A stretch of DNA of 64,000 nt from Brachynemurus nebulosus (lineage: Eukaryota; Arthropoda; Insecta; Neuroptera; Myrmeleontidae), in contig JAPWDM010000013.1 in NCBI GenBank assembly GCA_035578155.1, positions 12,673,527-12,737,526 on the forward strand, given 5' to 3'. Below are positions 22,653 through 34,872 of this stretch, in pieces. The position numbers and the translations under genes are program-made. Each line of letters begins with the position of its first letter. Within the stretch, counting starts at the first letter, position 1. The notes beneath the pieces are model-generated. The model did not search any database, was not told the DNA's origin, and saw only the letters and a list, made by a program, of their open reading frames with translations.

Positions 22653-23189
22653 AATAAAATTTATTTAACCACATAATATTTAACAAAAAAACAATAATTA
22701 TTAGGAAAATAATTTACTTTACGGCTTTACACACTCGTTGTATACGGCATGTACCACTTGTCCACTCATGATTTGTGCCGACTGGCTGCCAACTTCAAGT
22801 TCATTATGTTTATCAATGTTACGAAACGAAGGTATTCCGATTATTACCGATGTAGCCTGAAAAAATTTATCATCTCTATCATGAATATTTTACAGTTAAA
22901 CTTATTTAATAAATCAATTTTCATAATAATTGTGCATACTAAAATACAGGTTTTGATAATTCATAAAATTTTTGCTGCTGTGCTTGCAAAATACAAACTG
23001 GAATATTTTTTGGAATACCTACTATTCTTATTTTTTGGTAATAATTTATTGTTTGTTTTTTTTTTTTTTTTAAAAACGAACAATTTCAAATTGTTACCAT
23101 TTCTCTAGATGCCAACTTATGCCATTCGGTGACGAATGGAGAAACTACCGTGAACCGGTTTTCCACTTGACTTCCCACTGTCTTTTATA

Positions 23190-23731
23190 GCCCGTTCACA
23201 TTATATTCAGTGATCGAAACCAGCGCTGGAATGTCACTCGAATAATATGGACCGGCAATGGAATTCACTGGAATGTACTTATTCCACAGTAAGCAATTCA
23301 GTCCAGTGAATGGATTGGAGGTCTACTTTTCATTCCAGCTAGCCCAGGGTTTCTTAAACTATTGGTCGGGACCCCATTTGGGGTGGCTTAGCGAAATCTT
23401 GGGGTCATAACGAAAAATTTTTTATATGTATATACATATATTGTTACCTAATCAATAAATCCTTACAAAATACTTATATATCTCTATTTGGGGTCGCGAC
23501 AGAAAAAAGTTTAAGAAGCCCTGAGCTAGCGCCACTGGAATAGTCTAAACGGCCAATCCAGTGCTGGATTAAACGTTGGACAATGAACAAGCATCGTTGT
23601 TTTTTTTTGTAATGTAATCGAATGACTGGAATGGACCATTGAATGACTGGAATAATGTAAACGATATAATCCAGCCCAGCACTGGACTAGATTAGCTCAC
23701 TGGATTACTGGACTGGAATAATGTGAACAGG
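23190..23731. mobile_element. MITE with CCCGTTCACATTAT ends, interrupted by a hAT MITE
   Basis: Left CCCGTTCACATTATATTCAG and right ACTGGAATAATGTGAACAGG are inverted. The interior is full of CACTGGA/TCCAGTG and ACTGGAAT motifs in both directions. No exact target duplication was identified. The hAT copy at 23345-23523 interrupts it. Confidence 0.65.
23345..23523. mobile_element. Short hAT MITE (179 bp)
   Basis: It starts CAGGGTTTCTTAAACTATTG and ends AAAGTTTAAGAAGCCCTG. Flanks AGCTAGCC (23337-23344) and AGCTAGCG (23524-23531) are an 8-bp duplication with one mismatch. Inner GGTCGGGACCCCATTTGGGG pairs with TTTGGGGTCGCGACAG near the right end. Confidence 0.8.
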
Positions 23732-23944
23732 TTATTAACTTTTAGTGGACCTCAAAGTTGAGTGGTTATATTTACTATTTTACAAAGGTTTAATAGATTA
23801 TTATAATATTTAATTTTAAACTAATTGTGAATTAAATTTAATATTTTAGCAGGTGAAAAACTGACAGTCATTGACGCTGTAAGACGTCAAATGAAACCCG
23901 ATTGATTGCGACACCACGCTGTACCATATCAACAATTTCATATA

Positions 23945-23999
23945 AAGTGTATTAGTTGTCAAAATAGTGTATTAGTTGTCAAAATAGTGTACTAATTGG
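23945..23999. repeat. 22-bp tandem repeat
   Basis: AGTGTATTAGTTGTCAAAAT occurs twice exactly, and a third diverged unit reads AGTGTACTAATTGGTC. Confidence 0.8.
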
Positions 24000-24359
24000 T
24001 CATTTCGTCATAATTCTTTACGACAATCATCGTAATTTTGTGGTGGTTATTTTGTGTGTGCAGTGTGTCATTCGGCACACGAACATAATAAACTCTAATT
24101 ATATTATGGCATCATAAGAGCGTCATATGACAAACATAAAAATAAATAAAATTTTATAACTTTTGAATATTTCACAACTTTTTTTAAATTATTTAATTAC
24201 TAATTTGATTTAAAATTTTACCCCAGATTTTTATAGTTGTCAAATATTTTTCACATCAAATACAAAAATTTTTAATTTAAAATTCATGCGCATATTTGTA
24301 TTTAGCGCACAATTGACACAACTGACACTACTGACACCACATCCGTTTCCAGAGATGTT

Positions 24360-24389
24360 CTTTCTGTAGCAAGGAATCCATGTTATAAG
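24360..24389 (+). promoter_or_regulatory. FAU: FAU transcription start with TOP-like tract and non-coding exon 1
   Basis: GTTCTTTCTGTAGC gives a pyrimidine tract starting with C (CTTTCTG at 24360), as in 5' TOP ribosomal protein mRNAs. A good donor (ATAAG|GTTTGT) follows at 24390, and a strong acceptor (TTTTTTTTTGCAG) at 24633 precedes the coding exon by 12 bases. So exon 1 is probably about 30 nt, non-coding, with translation control by the TOP tract. Confidence 0.6.
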
Positions 24390-24645
24390 GTTTGTTTTTT
24401 CGAATTAATTAAAATATTTCATATTTTTCTCAAATTAATTACGTTAATTGCTTATAAAAATTATCTTTGATGTAAAATTTTCGATTTTATTGTGTTAATT
24501 ATAATTTTGTTACAGTGGAAATCTGTTTAATTTTACCTTTATTTTTTGAAGTGTATTCACACGTGTTTTTTTACCAAATTTTGTGAATATTTCTCGAAAA
24601 AAACTCACTAAAATTCATAATTTTTTTTTGCAGACAAATTCCAAA

Positions 24646-26484
24646 ATGCAGTTACACATTCGTGGATTGAGTACTCACGTGATTGAGTGCGAAGAAAATG
24701 AAAATATCGCTCAAATCAAGGTTTGTGTTTCTTTTCATAGTTTATGTGGACAGAAATTTTTTTATTTGTGTGATTTTAGGCTCGCGTAGCCGAATTGGAA
24801 AAAGTAAATAGTGACGAATTCACACTTTCGGCATCTGGATGTCCGCTGGAGGATGATGTGTTAGTTTCAAGCTTGTCTAGCCACGAATTAGATTTAACGG
24901 TCCCGTTGCTCGGTGGTAAAGTCCACGGATCTTTGGCTCGTGCCGGTAAGATTTTTGTTTGAGCATCCTTTTTAGCGTTTCGCTATTTTCAATAGCGTAA
25001 CGCTATTAACCCTAGAATCATACGTTGGTCTACGAGAAACGTTAATCATACATCGACGTCGTTTTGACGGATGGACTTTTTACGGAGAGTTTTAGAGTTT
25101 ATTTGCAAAAAACATTTTTTTTACATAACAATACTACAAAAGCACACAAAATATTTTAAAAAATTGGATTTGGAAAAATTTCTTAATGTAAATATTTATT
25201 AATTTTTTTAATCTTTTTATCAAAGCATATTTTCATTATAAAAATTAAAAAATAGATAAATACATCAATTGTAATAATTAATTTATGAACTATTATGAGT
25301 CAGTGGACATGTGTGACTTTACAGAATGTGAAATTTCTCAGTCATAAATATTCCTATAGATATGTAGTTATTTCTCCATTAGGCACATTTGTAAATTTTC
25401 TAAAATTTGTTAGTAATTTTTCGAATAAGACCTCAAAAAATAATAAAAATTAAAATATTTCCCACAAAATAAATTGTTAATCTTTTATTAAGTCACTTGA
25501 AACGCATTCTTTAGTTTTCGATTCAATATATTAAAACTTCAGTATTATGTCGTCTCTATAAGTCAAACAGCTGTAATCATCTTTCACATTATCATAATCA
25601 TTGAATAAATTAATTATAACATGCATATCTTTAATAAATTTGTGAAGTACAAAATCTTTAAAAAAAAACATCGCGTAATCATACATCGACGTCCTTTTGA
25701 CGGACACTATTTCAATACAAACAAAACGACAATGACTATAAACAAAATAAATACGTCTTATGTGTTATAACAACAAATAAATTAGATAACAGAAATCTCA
25801 CAGCAAGCAGGCACCGACAAGTTGTAGTATTGGAGCAGATAGAGAAGTTCGTTCGTCGTTTTGACGTGTACGTATGATTCTAGGGTTAAAATTGGTCTGT
25901 CGGTACAGTGACTACGTGGAGGTAATAGATGTATAATATGTACAACATATCTTGAAATCTCAGGCCCGTGGTATCATTTTTTTTTTTTTGTTAGGGGTAC
26001 GAAGGTCAATGACCTTCGTACCCCTTATGCATTTTCCAACGGAACGGCAAGGTCGTGATGGATGTACCGAATATCACAGTGCCGTTAAAAGTAAAATTTC
26101 TTTGCGGGTTTTTTTATTGTTTAATGCAAGTACCAGCTGGTCCTTGATCGATATCCTGGACCTTCCTAAATACTTGCAAGAGTAAAATTAATGATTTTGA
26201 GGTGGCTTTAATTTTTTCGATGTTAAAATCACTATAGGACTCATTAGACATTGTCAGTTGTAATAGGATCAAAATTTTTGAGATCTTTTCAGCTTCCAAA
26301 TTTGTGATTTTGGGTATTTTTTGTGATTTTAGGTAAAGTAAAAGGACAAACACCGAAAGTGGAGAAACAGGAGAAGAAAAAGAAGAAGACCGGTCGGGCC
26401 AAACGACGTATTCAGTACAATCGACGATTTGTCAATGTCGTACAAACGTTCGGACGTCGCCGTGGGCCAAATGCAAATTCGTAA
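24646..26484 (+). CDS. FAU: Ubiquitin-like FUBI fused to ribosomal protein S30
   Basis: Coding exons 24646-24720, 24780-24945 and 26333-26484 join to 130 aa. Residues 1-71 are the ubiquitin-like FUBI domain ([14 protein letters not shown]...) ending in the di-glycine VPLLGG (Gly70-Gly71). Residues 72-130 are the 59-aa eS30 protein ([15 protein letters not shown] ... RRRGPNANS), nearly invariant in animals and very basic. After translation a protease cuts behind Gly71 and S30 joins the small ribosomal subunit near the decoding site. FUBI is diverged, as is usual, while S30 is not. The ATG at 24646 is preferred because it starts the beta strand MQLHIR; an ORF start at 24583 lies upstream in what is probably intron. 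Intron 3 (24946-26332) is enlarged by a piggyBac element. AATAAA signals follow at 26507 and 26523. Confidence 0.97.
25010..25885. mobile_element. Non-autonomous piggyBac element, copy 1 (FAU intron 3)
   Basis: It starts CCCTAGAATCATACG and ends CGTATGATTCTAGGG: perfect 13-bp or longer inverted ends with TTAA on both sides (25006-25009, 25886-25889). Subterminal repeats TCATACATCGACGTC-GTTTTGACGG occur near the left end and again internally at about 25674-25700. The interior is AT-rich and no transposase remains. Length is 876 bp. Confidence 0.9.
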
Positions 26485-26506
26485 TTTTATGTAAAATATT
26501 GTTTAT

Positions 26507-26528
26507 AATAAAATTTCTAAATAATAAA
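26507..26528 (+). terminator. FAU poly(A) signals
   Basis: AATAAA at 26507-26512 and 26523-26528, 23 and 39 nt after the stop, followed by a TGTTGTTTTATTT downstream element. Confidence 0.6.
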
Positions 26529-26569
26529 AGTATTTTATGTTGTTTTATTTCAAGTACCTTTTAACGCTG

Positions 26570-27520
26570 TAAATGATTAAGACGAGTTAACTCGTCTGCA
26601 ATATGGTGGCTCAAAATGCTGTGAAATGTATATATTCACTGAGTCCGTATAATAAATAGAGTCGTGACATGTCATTCATTTTGTATCCAAAACAGAGCGG
26701 GAAGCTTCAAAATTAATTATCACATGTTTGAGTAAATATTTTTGAGTACATAATTATTGTTAATAAGTTATAAACTACTGAACAATTAAAAATTTTTAAT
26801 TTAATTATTCTTTCTAAGTTAAACTAAATGGTTTTTGTTAACAATTAATTTATTTCCCATGTATTTCACGAAAACTTTGGATAGAAAATGCCGGAACCAA
26901 TCAGCGTTCAGCACACATGTCACCACTCTATAATAGGCACCTAATATTCACTGCATGGTTCACTGGTACAGGTGCCGCCATCTGTGACAGATTTTTCGAA
27001 ATGCGGTATAATTCGAATTAACGTTTTTAAACAAACGTTTGTCTCAAAATGCCGGACTTTTTACTGCCAGTGATAAGTACAATTGATAAGGTTACAAAAA
27101 AAGAAAAAAAATCAAAGATCCCAACATCAAAAAAGTGAACCCTAGGAATTTACAAAATATAAATTATACTAAACTATGTTGATAAAATTGAACATTATTT
27201 CGAATTATACCGTATTTCGGAAAATCTGTCACAGATGGCTGTACCTGTATGAGTGAATATATACATATCACAGCATTTTGGGCCGCCATACTGCAGGACG
27301 AGTTAACTCGACTTAATCATTTAAAGAGTTAATGTTCATTTTTATCAACATAGTTTAGTATATTTTATATTTTGCAAATTCCTAGGATTCACTTTTTTGA
27401 TGTTGGGATCTTTGATTTTTTTTCTTTTTTTGTAACCTTATCAAATGTATTGTGCTTATCACTGGCAGTAAAAGGTCCGGCACTTTGAGACAAAAAAATT
27501 TTCTCAATTGTTAAAAGGTT
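26570..27520. mobile_element. GTCTCAGAATGCC family, copies 2 and 3
   Basis: The core 27041-27500 has arms GTTTGTCTCAAAATGCCGGA and TCCGGCACTTTGAGACAAAA with an inner TCCTAGG/CCTAGGA pair, matching 7240-7852. The block 26570-27010 is a further partial copy in the opposite orientation. It shares GATTAAGACGAGTTAACTCG, the GTGAATATATAC motif and a CTGGTACAGGTGCCGCCATC stretch. Confidence 0.6.
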
Positions 27521-28120
27521 AATGACATCGGAAAATTACTCAATTAATGTTGTTGAGAAAAAAATTTGATATATTTAACCGATCGGCCTCATAATTAGTG
27601 ATTAGGTGATTATAATGATTACATTCGAGATAAAACAGTTTTTGATTACTTGGTTCATCTTTTGTCAGTGTTGCCGGATGATTCGTTAAGAGTACAGTAG
27701 ATGTCTCTCATAAAGGGAGAAGTGAGAAAAGAGTAGATAAAAATTCAGAATTGATCTTATTTTATTAGGATTTCGTAGCACAAACTGTACAACGAAATCA
27801 TAATTTAGCGTTTTCTGTCATCGGAGTATGGTCAACCCACACTTCACCGATTTTTAATCATTTGCAATAATCAAAATCGTAGAATTTACCGAAAACAGAA
27901 GTTAGCTAGTAAAAATTATATTTTCAAATAAAATTTTGGAATTTTGATAATTAAAATGAAAAATTTACGCTAAAATTAAAAAAATTCTATGAATAAATTT
28001 CAGGGAAGTTCAGTAAGATTCAATATAAAAAATGCGTCTTTATGATGTCATCGTGTGTATTCAATTTTTTAAGGCGCTAAAATTTAAATTTCAAAAATTT
28101 AATTTTTGCTTTTGTAGGTA

Positions 28121-28983
28121 TAAGGTAACGGGCCTAGTTTCTGACCTTTTAAGAGTGACGGCTGAGGTTAAACGACAGTAATAAATATAAGTTTCAACTT
28201 AAGAGACAATTAATAATTTTATCAACTAGTTTATGGCTTTCAAAATAAAGCCATACAAGTAAAATAATTATTTGAATTGAATTAATAATTTAAATTAATG
28301 TTTTAAAAATTGACAAAAAGGACCCAGTTTCTGACCTTCAAAATTTCTCATGTGACAGTTTCTGACCCTGACAGTGGCCTAGTTTCTGATTCTTAAATTT
28401 AAAAATACAATTTTTTAAAATTTAATTTATAAATAATTTTTTATTGATAAAAATGAATGTTTAATGTTATATACGTTATGAAAAATAACAAAAACTAATC
28501 GAAGATAACTATAAATAACAAAATAACTAACAAAAACTGGTTAGAATTTAATTGGGCCATACCACTTTAGAAGTGAGCCTAGTAATTGACCCTCATATTT
28601 CAATAATAAAAATATAATAAGGTATTTTATAAATATTTTAAAATAAATTTTAAACAAATATTAACCTGCTCATATATTTTTAATTAAGTTTTCATACTTA
28701 CATGATGAATATTGCACAGATCAAAATGAGTACTTTGTAACATAAACTGTTAAGAAACTACCAAAAAAATAGTGTTTACACACATTTTAAACTTAAAAAT
28801 TTTTTTTATTTAGTTAATATATTCTAAACTTTTTAAATTGCTGTTCATTAGACACAGAATAGATTACTTTAAATTAAGAATTTATTTTTTTTCTTATTTA
28901 AAATATAGTTTTTTTATTAATTTATAACAAAGTTGAAAAGTTCAGAAACTGGGCCAGGGTCAATTACCGGGTCTTTTACCTTA
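28121..28983. mobile_element. TA-flanked MITE with repeated GTTTCTGACC motifs
   Basis: Ends TAAGGTAACGGGCCTAGTTT and TACCGGGTCTTTTACCTTA are inverted, with TA on both sides. CAGTTTCTGACC-like words recur at about 28135, 28325, 28355, 28380 and inverted at 28940. Length is 863 bp, non-coding. Confidence 0.75.
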
Positions 28984-30572
28984 TAAATAAATAGTTACTA
29001 GTTTTTGCTAGTTCGTTTTTTATGCCTAAAAACTGAAATTTAGAGGGAAAATCATATTTTTTGGTCAAATTTTGATCTTTTTTGACAATAAAAATATAAA
29101 ATTTATTCTTAATTATATTCTATTAAAACCAACTCATAAGAAATTAGGAAGACATTTTAGGTAATATTAACAGATTCAAAAAATCAACAATTTATGGGAC
29201 GGTAATTAAATATATTTAACCATTTTTATTTTTTTGAGTTTCAAAATTTATTATTTAAGTTATACAGATACCTTTTTTTGCCTGCCAGTAATAGTTTTTT
29301 GAGCTGTTTTCCATTTTTGCTAAAATTAAAGCCATATACCTGACTAAAAATACGCTTTTAGTGTGAGATTGAATTTTCAAATTAATGTTTGGACCCTTCA
29401 AAATTTGTTTAAATTAGGGAATACGCATTTAAAAAAAAAATGTAAAAAATGTTATCCCATAAGAATATTTAAATTTTTTCACTTTTACCGTGAAAAAAAA
29501 GAGTACGAAACTTTTTTTTTGGTCATTTAATGGAAATTAAACACGATAAAAATGGAACCAAAGTTTTACTAGTAAATAGAACTGATTTTAAAACCATAGT
29601 AGCAAAATATTATATAAGAATTTGAATTATACTAATTTATTTTATTCCTTAAATTGTCTTAGCGAGTTACATTCGAGTTACATATATTTTTTTAAATTAA
29701 TTTGTGTTCTTTGTAGCTCAAATTTGTTGCCTAAAAGCAATTTAATTCGAAAAACTGTCAACTCAAAAACATTCGAGAAAAATACAAACCTCACGTGGAA
29801 AAAAGTTATGAAAATTTGCTGTATTTCCTCGACGTGTTGTACCCATAGCTATTTTGAAATAAAAGATAACATGCAAATCCCCCATTTATAATACGCCAGT
29901 TTGTATTTAATCATCTTGTTACAATTAACTAATGATAACGAATTTTTTTTTTCATGTAATATTATTGCGAGTTGCGCATTTTGATTTTGAACGCAACAAC
30001 CGCGCTTATAACTGGCATTGAATGAATGATAAGTTTCTTCCGAACTGGAGTTGAAAGTTTTCGCGACAACGCGTTGTATTAGTTACGGATTGGAATTGTT
30101 AACAATCGGATACTTACTTCCTACATCGTCGTACAAAGTGCGCTCCGATGCGCTTACAATATTTAAACACTCAACTAAAAGCACATTTTAATGACACCGC
30201 GAATATGACCTAAAATTTCACACGTGTTCGAATTACATAAAAAAAAAAATATGTAAATGACTGGAATAAAATAACCGCCTGTTTTAATTTAATAAAAAAA
30301 TTACTAATTATTATTCTAATTACTTAATTAGTTAATTATTTTTTTGTTTTGTTTTTATTTTATATTGTTGAGTTAAAAGACAAATTGAATAATTTTTACT
30401 TTTTGGTAAGTTTAAATTTTGTTATCTAATAAATTTTTGCATTTGAACCAATATTCTTTACTTTTCCACTATTTCAACAAATTTTTTTTATCGCTATATG
30501 CACTTTTGTTCCAAAAAATTGCATTTAAATAAATTATTATGGATTGTAATTTTTGTTGATTTGATAAAAATT
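28984..30572. other. AT-rich gap with one promoter-like patch
   Basis: Mostly T/A runs. The stretch 29960-30230 is clearly GC-richer and not visibly repeated. It has ACAACGCGTTGTCGCGAAAA on the minus strand and a minus-strand donor-like GGAA|GTAAGTAT at about 30108-30118. It could be a promoter and first exon of an unannotated transcript. Confidence 0.25.
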
Positions 30573-31084
30573 TAGAACAGGCGTCGACAACTTTTCTTAG
30601 TTGCAGATCAAAGTTAATCAGTACGAATTATTATTCGAAAACATTATTGTCACAGCTTACTTAAACGATAGCTTTTTTTCCATTTGAATAATAAATAATA
30701 GCACAATTATTTGATATACCTCATTTCAGATACAATTGATCATGAGTTTTCGTTAATAAATTAAATAATTCTTATATTCGAAATAAATCAATCTTCTATT
30801 CTTTTCTAAAAATAAACTGCAAATTTAAAATTTACATAAATGCAATAATAAAAGAGATAAAGCTAAGAAAACGGAAATTATTTAAATTCAAAGTGACGAA
30901 GCATGGTTAAATTTAACTAAAATGAACCATATTAATTGTTTATTCGTTTCTATAGAACTGAACAAATACTTTTACTTTGTTTAATTTCCCTAAGATATTT
31001 TAAACTTTAAAGATCTGTAACTTAGAAACGAAACAAAATTTCAAAATTCGGGCCCCGTTAGGCCACACCTGGGGTCATCCCCTA
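30573..31084. mobile_element. Possible decayed hAT element
   Basis: TAGAACAGGCGTCGACAACT on the left and GGCCACACCTGGGGTCATCC on the right resemble hAT ends (CAGGxGTCGxCAA type). I found no matching 8-bp flanks. It contains a segment (30697-30935) present in reverse at 35998-36232. Confidence 0.35.
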
Positions 31085-34000
31085 TTAATAGATATTTCAC
31101 ATGTGGAAATTCGTTAAGTGACCTTGACTGTGTGTTTTTCACAAAATTTTAGGATTCAAAAATATGTTATTTTTTTAACTCAACTTTTCCATAGTTTAAT
31201 TAAGAGTCTAATTTTTAAAGTGCTTCTAAAAAAATTTCTTTTACAAATACTAGGTAACAAAAACAAAAAAGTTTGCACTTTTAGAGTTAACTATTCAATA
31301 TGCACGATTTTCGGGATCGCCAAGAATTGTTGCGTTTTATGTCATCGAAGGATGACATATTAACATCGTTGTGTGATCATAGTGGGGGAAATATTATTAT
31401 AGAGTTGTACATGCATATTGAATAAACGCAAGAGGGCTGTATTCTCACTGTACTTAAAAAACGAGCCAAAAAATCATAAATTAACACTTTCATTGAGGTG
31501 ACATTACTTAGTGCGTGTCAAAAACACGCACTTGACGAATTTTTTAGATCTTTATTTAAGAAGCTAGACTAGAAGATTTCAAAAAATGATCGATACAATT
31601 CCATTGCGAAGTAAATTTGAGTTTCCTGTACATATGTTCCTAAAATCAATTTTCAACACATAAGCTTCAAAACTTTCAAATTTATTTCGAAACTAGTACA
31701 TTTTGTAACGTACTGTAATTTCAGCTACAGTACAAGCTCCTAATAATACTATTCTCAGTAATGCCGTCCCCTACATTTCAGTGAAGATTCAACCCAGTTC
31801 GCTTATATTTTCGTTCCGAGCGAGATTTCGAATTGAAAACAAAAATTAAATAGTTGCTCCAATCGGGATTTTGAATCGTTCCATCTGAATAATGCCACTC
31901 TTAATAATGTCATTTCTATACAATAAAAATTTAATCACGACACGTATCAAAACCAAAGCAATAAAAATTAAACAATTTTTTTCTTATTAATCGTCGGTAT
32001 TATTCAGAAGGAGTGAAACGAATTGTGATAGTTGATAGTGAAGAATATGAAGTTTTCCAAGAATTTTACTCCCCTACTGAACAAATTGGCATTATTGAGA
32101 GCTTCTACTGTAATAATTTAAACAAAATTGACCTATTTGTACTATTATAATTTGCAAAAATAAAAAAATTATCCTTTTTATATTAAAATATTTTAATTAT
32201 GTTTATTTTATGATTACTTCGGTAAATATTATTTTAGTGTTTGATTTTCAACGATAAGGGCATTAACGTATCCATTACATAATTACATTCGCGTGTAAAT
32301 AAACGAGAAAATCTATGCGTTGAAAATTTTGCTGACTTTTTGATGATTAACATATTGCTGATTCAATGCCTATGTATTTAATTAATTAATCGACCAATTT
32401 TCTCGCGAGCTTTTTTAAAATTCTGGAAAATTATTAGTTGCTTATAAAAATTTATAATTTTTGCTATTATAGAATTCTTAAATAAAACCTTTAATGTCGA
32501 ATTGAACCACCCTAAAGCCAACCTAAAGAATGAAAATTGTCGTAATCACAAATTTTTCGACACCCTCACCATTGTAATTTGGAATTTTGAAAATCTGCTT
32601 TATTATAAAAAATTTTTGTTTTGCTATAATTTCCGTTAATGTTTAAGATTTAAGGAATATAATTTATATAACTGGTGAAAATTCATTTTTAAATCATTTA
32701 TAAATAATTTATATATCTCATTTTAAATAAAAATAAAACATTCTATTCAAAGATTTAATTATGATAATGATAATCATTGGTCGTTAATTACAAACATATT
32801 TCGATCACCATTTTAAAATATATATAAATTATGTTAATTAAAAAAAAAAGAAAAAAACTAAATCAATATTTGATAAATATTCCATCGTCTTAAAACAATT
32901 TATAATTCATACTATTAAAATTAGAACATTTACCTATTTTAAGTTTAAATTATTTAAATACATGTTCTAGAGTATCAAAAAGAAGAGACATGGAAAGATT
33001 CGTTTAGGAGAAACAATATCAGTTTAGAGTTACCAATATAAGACAGAATTGTATTGGTGTGACGCCTAAAATTTCTTTTTTTTTAGGTTTTTTTATCGTA
33101 ATAAAATAAAATCTAATCGTTTCAGTTTTTATATACTTATATTTGCATCTTAAATTGTACAAAAAATTCTTTTTTCAGTAAATTTAATAATATTTTGTTT
33201 ATGTTGTTTTGAAGCCAAAGTGAAGGCAGCGGAAATCTTTCTTCACTTGTGGTGATCTGAAATAACAAAAATCAAATATATTAGGGAATTTTCATTTTAT
33301 AGACTTATCTCTATCGTATTACGTAGAATTAAGTATTTATATTAATAAAAAATTAAATGGCGGGCTTGTAAAGAAAAGTTTACAAAAATCGTGTTTTACA
33401 AGTTAATAAGTAGTAGGAAAATAGAAATTGTAGTACATTTTGTGTAGTTAGACCGTACACGAAGCAATTTTTCTTAGGAGAAATCAGTGAAATCAACATC
33501 ATTTTAGTATACTGTGTATGTCTAACAATAAGTGTATTATTTCCATCTTTTGAAATGTGCTAAGGTTTACTCTACGTTTTAACTATTTCTATACTCGATT
33601 GTATTTCTGGTACTTATAGAATTGATATATTTTCTTATTCAGATAAATTTATAATCTATCAACTAGAGATTCCGGTGAGAGTTGCCAAGTTTCTTTAGCA
33701 TTTTTAATTTTTTATTGTCTACTATTTTCTAGCTAGTATTGTTTTTATTTATCGATGTTGTATCATTTCTCCAAGATATATATAAATTTATTGTTTCTGA
33801 TATATTTATTTATAAATAAGCTGATTTTTTCAATGTCTTCGAGATATTAATATGACGATTTATTTCTTTTTTTTTTTTTGAATATATTTTTTGATTAAAT
33901 CGATTTATAATTTAAGAAACAACAGCAAAAATAAAGAAAGAATTTTATTAAAAATAGTTGAAATCGTTAAATTCACGTACAATTACATATTACTTATTAA

Positions 34001-34362
34001 TATTTTTTTGGGATAAATTTAGCGGTTTTATTCATATTTTCCAAATAAATAATTTCCTATTAAGCCAAAAATATCATCTTCCCAAAAAAATCATATTTTT
34101 CTTGTTATACTTACGTACATTTTTCAAAATATTCATAATTTTTTTTTGTTTTACATACTTTAAACAGTTTTATTTTGAAAAAAATCCGGCAAGTGTCAGT
34201 TAAACACGCATTAAATTAGAATTTCGTTATTCAGTAGTAAGAATTTTTCACAGTTTTCGGGATAAAATAATCATTGTCTATATTTAATATTAAAATTAGC
34301 CATTAATTTGTTAATAATATGATTATCTAAACCTTTTAAAGTTTCAACAATAATTTTTAAAA
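31085..34362. other. AT-rich gap without recognised gene
   Basis: It contains a hairpin of the GTGCGTGT...ACACGCAC family at 31510-31560, a second reversed one at 34188-34230, and otherwise long T/A runs with no ORF that resembles a known protein. Confidence 0.5.
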
Positions 34363-34708
34363 TACCCCTGTCGCAGCATCCTGCGTAACATAGCCAATTT
34401 CCGTTTATAAAAGTTAGTTTTTCTTGGAAACTAGTTGTCATAGAATAATAGTTTAAAGATCTTTTTTTATGTGATTTTTTCTCCTCTTTCCAATGGTATA
34501 AAAAAATTTCACAAAAATTTTTGTATAAGGGGAAATTTTGGCAAAAAACTATTTTTTTCATGAAAATTGCCAAAAAAAACCATGTTTCGGGCATCGGACG
34601 TGTCTGGTTAACGAACTCGTCCAACGGCTTGGGACTTTCAATATTCTCACCAAATTTCATAAACGTAAAACACTTTGTTCGAGAGTTATCGCGTGGACAC
34701 ACACACAT

Positions 34709-34746
<38 letters not shown>

Positions 34747-34872
34747 TTTAGTGAAGATTATTTTCGGTTTCTATAGGGACCTCAAAACAAATTTCTGCCA
34801 TAGTCCCGGGCTCAAGTCGCGTCATGACAGTGGCTGTAATAGCTGAATTCCATTCTGGAAATTCGCTAAAAC
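34363..34872 (-). repeat. Dispersed 510-bp repeat family A, copy 1
   Basis: In minus orientation it runs from TTTAGCGAATTTCCAGAATG through GTCCCTATAGAAACCGAAAA, a (TA)n tract (34712-34743), CGATAACTCTCGAACAAAG, GAAATTTGGTGAGAATATTG, to GGCTATGTTACGCAGGATGC at the end. GCGAATTTCC / GGAAATTGGC-type ends are weakly inverted. A minus-strand frame of 147 codons spans it (34714-34271). Other copies lie at 43850, 46418, 50977 and 52488. Confidence 0.75.

Larger units (their letters stand above)
22653..24359. promoter_or_regulatory. Head-to-head gap of NUS1 and FAU
   Basis: This 1.7-kb spacer holds the promoters of both genes. It contains the nested MITE pair at 23190-23731, a small tandem repeat at 23945-23999, and otherwise AT-rich DNA. 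Direct CTGACACTACTGACACC repeats just upstream of the FAU start (24318-24340) may be core-promoter related. Confidence 0.4.

Noticed and set aside
22749..23108. 119-codon plus frame upstream of NUS1
   Set aside because: Composition is Phe/Leu/Ile/Asn from AT-rich DNA, no motif, and it lies antisense in the promoter gap.
24583..24645. Upstream ATG for FAU giving a longer N-terminus
   Set aside because: The sequence before 24634 ends in a strong splice acceptor (T-run then GCAG), so it is most likely intron; the family starts at MQL.
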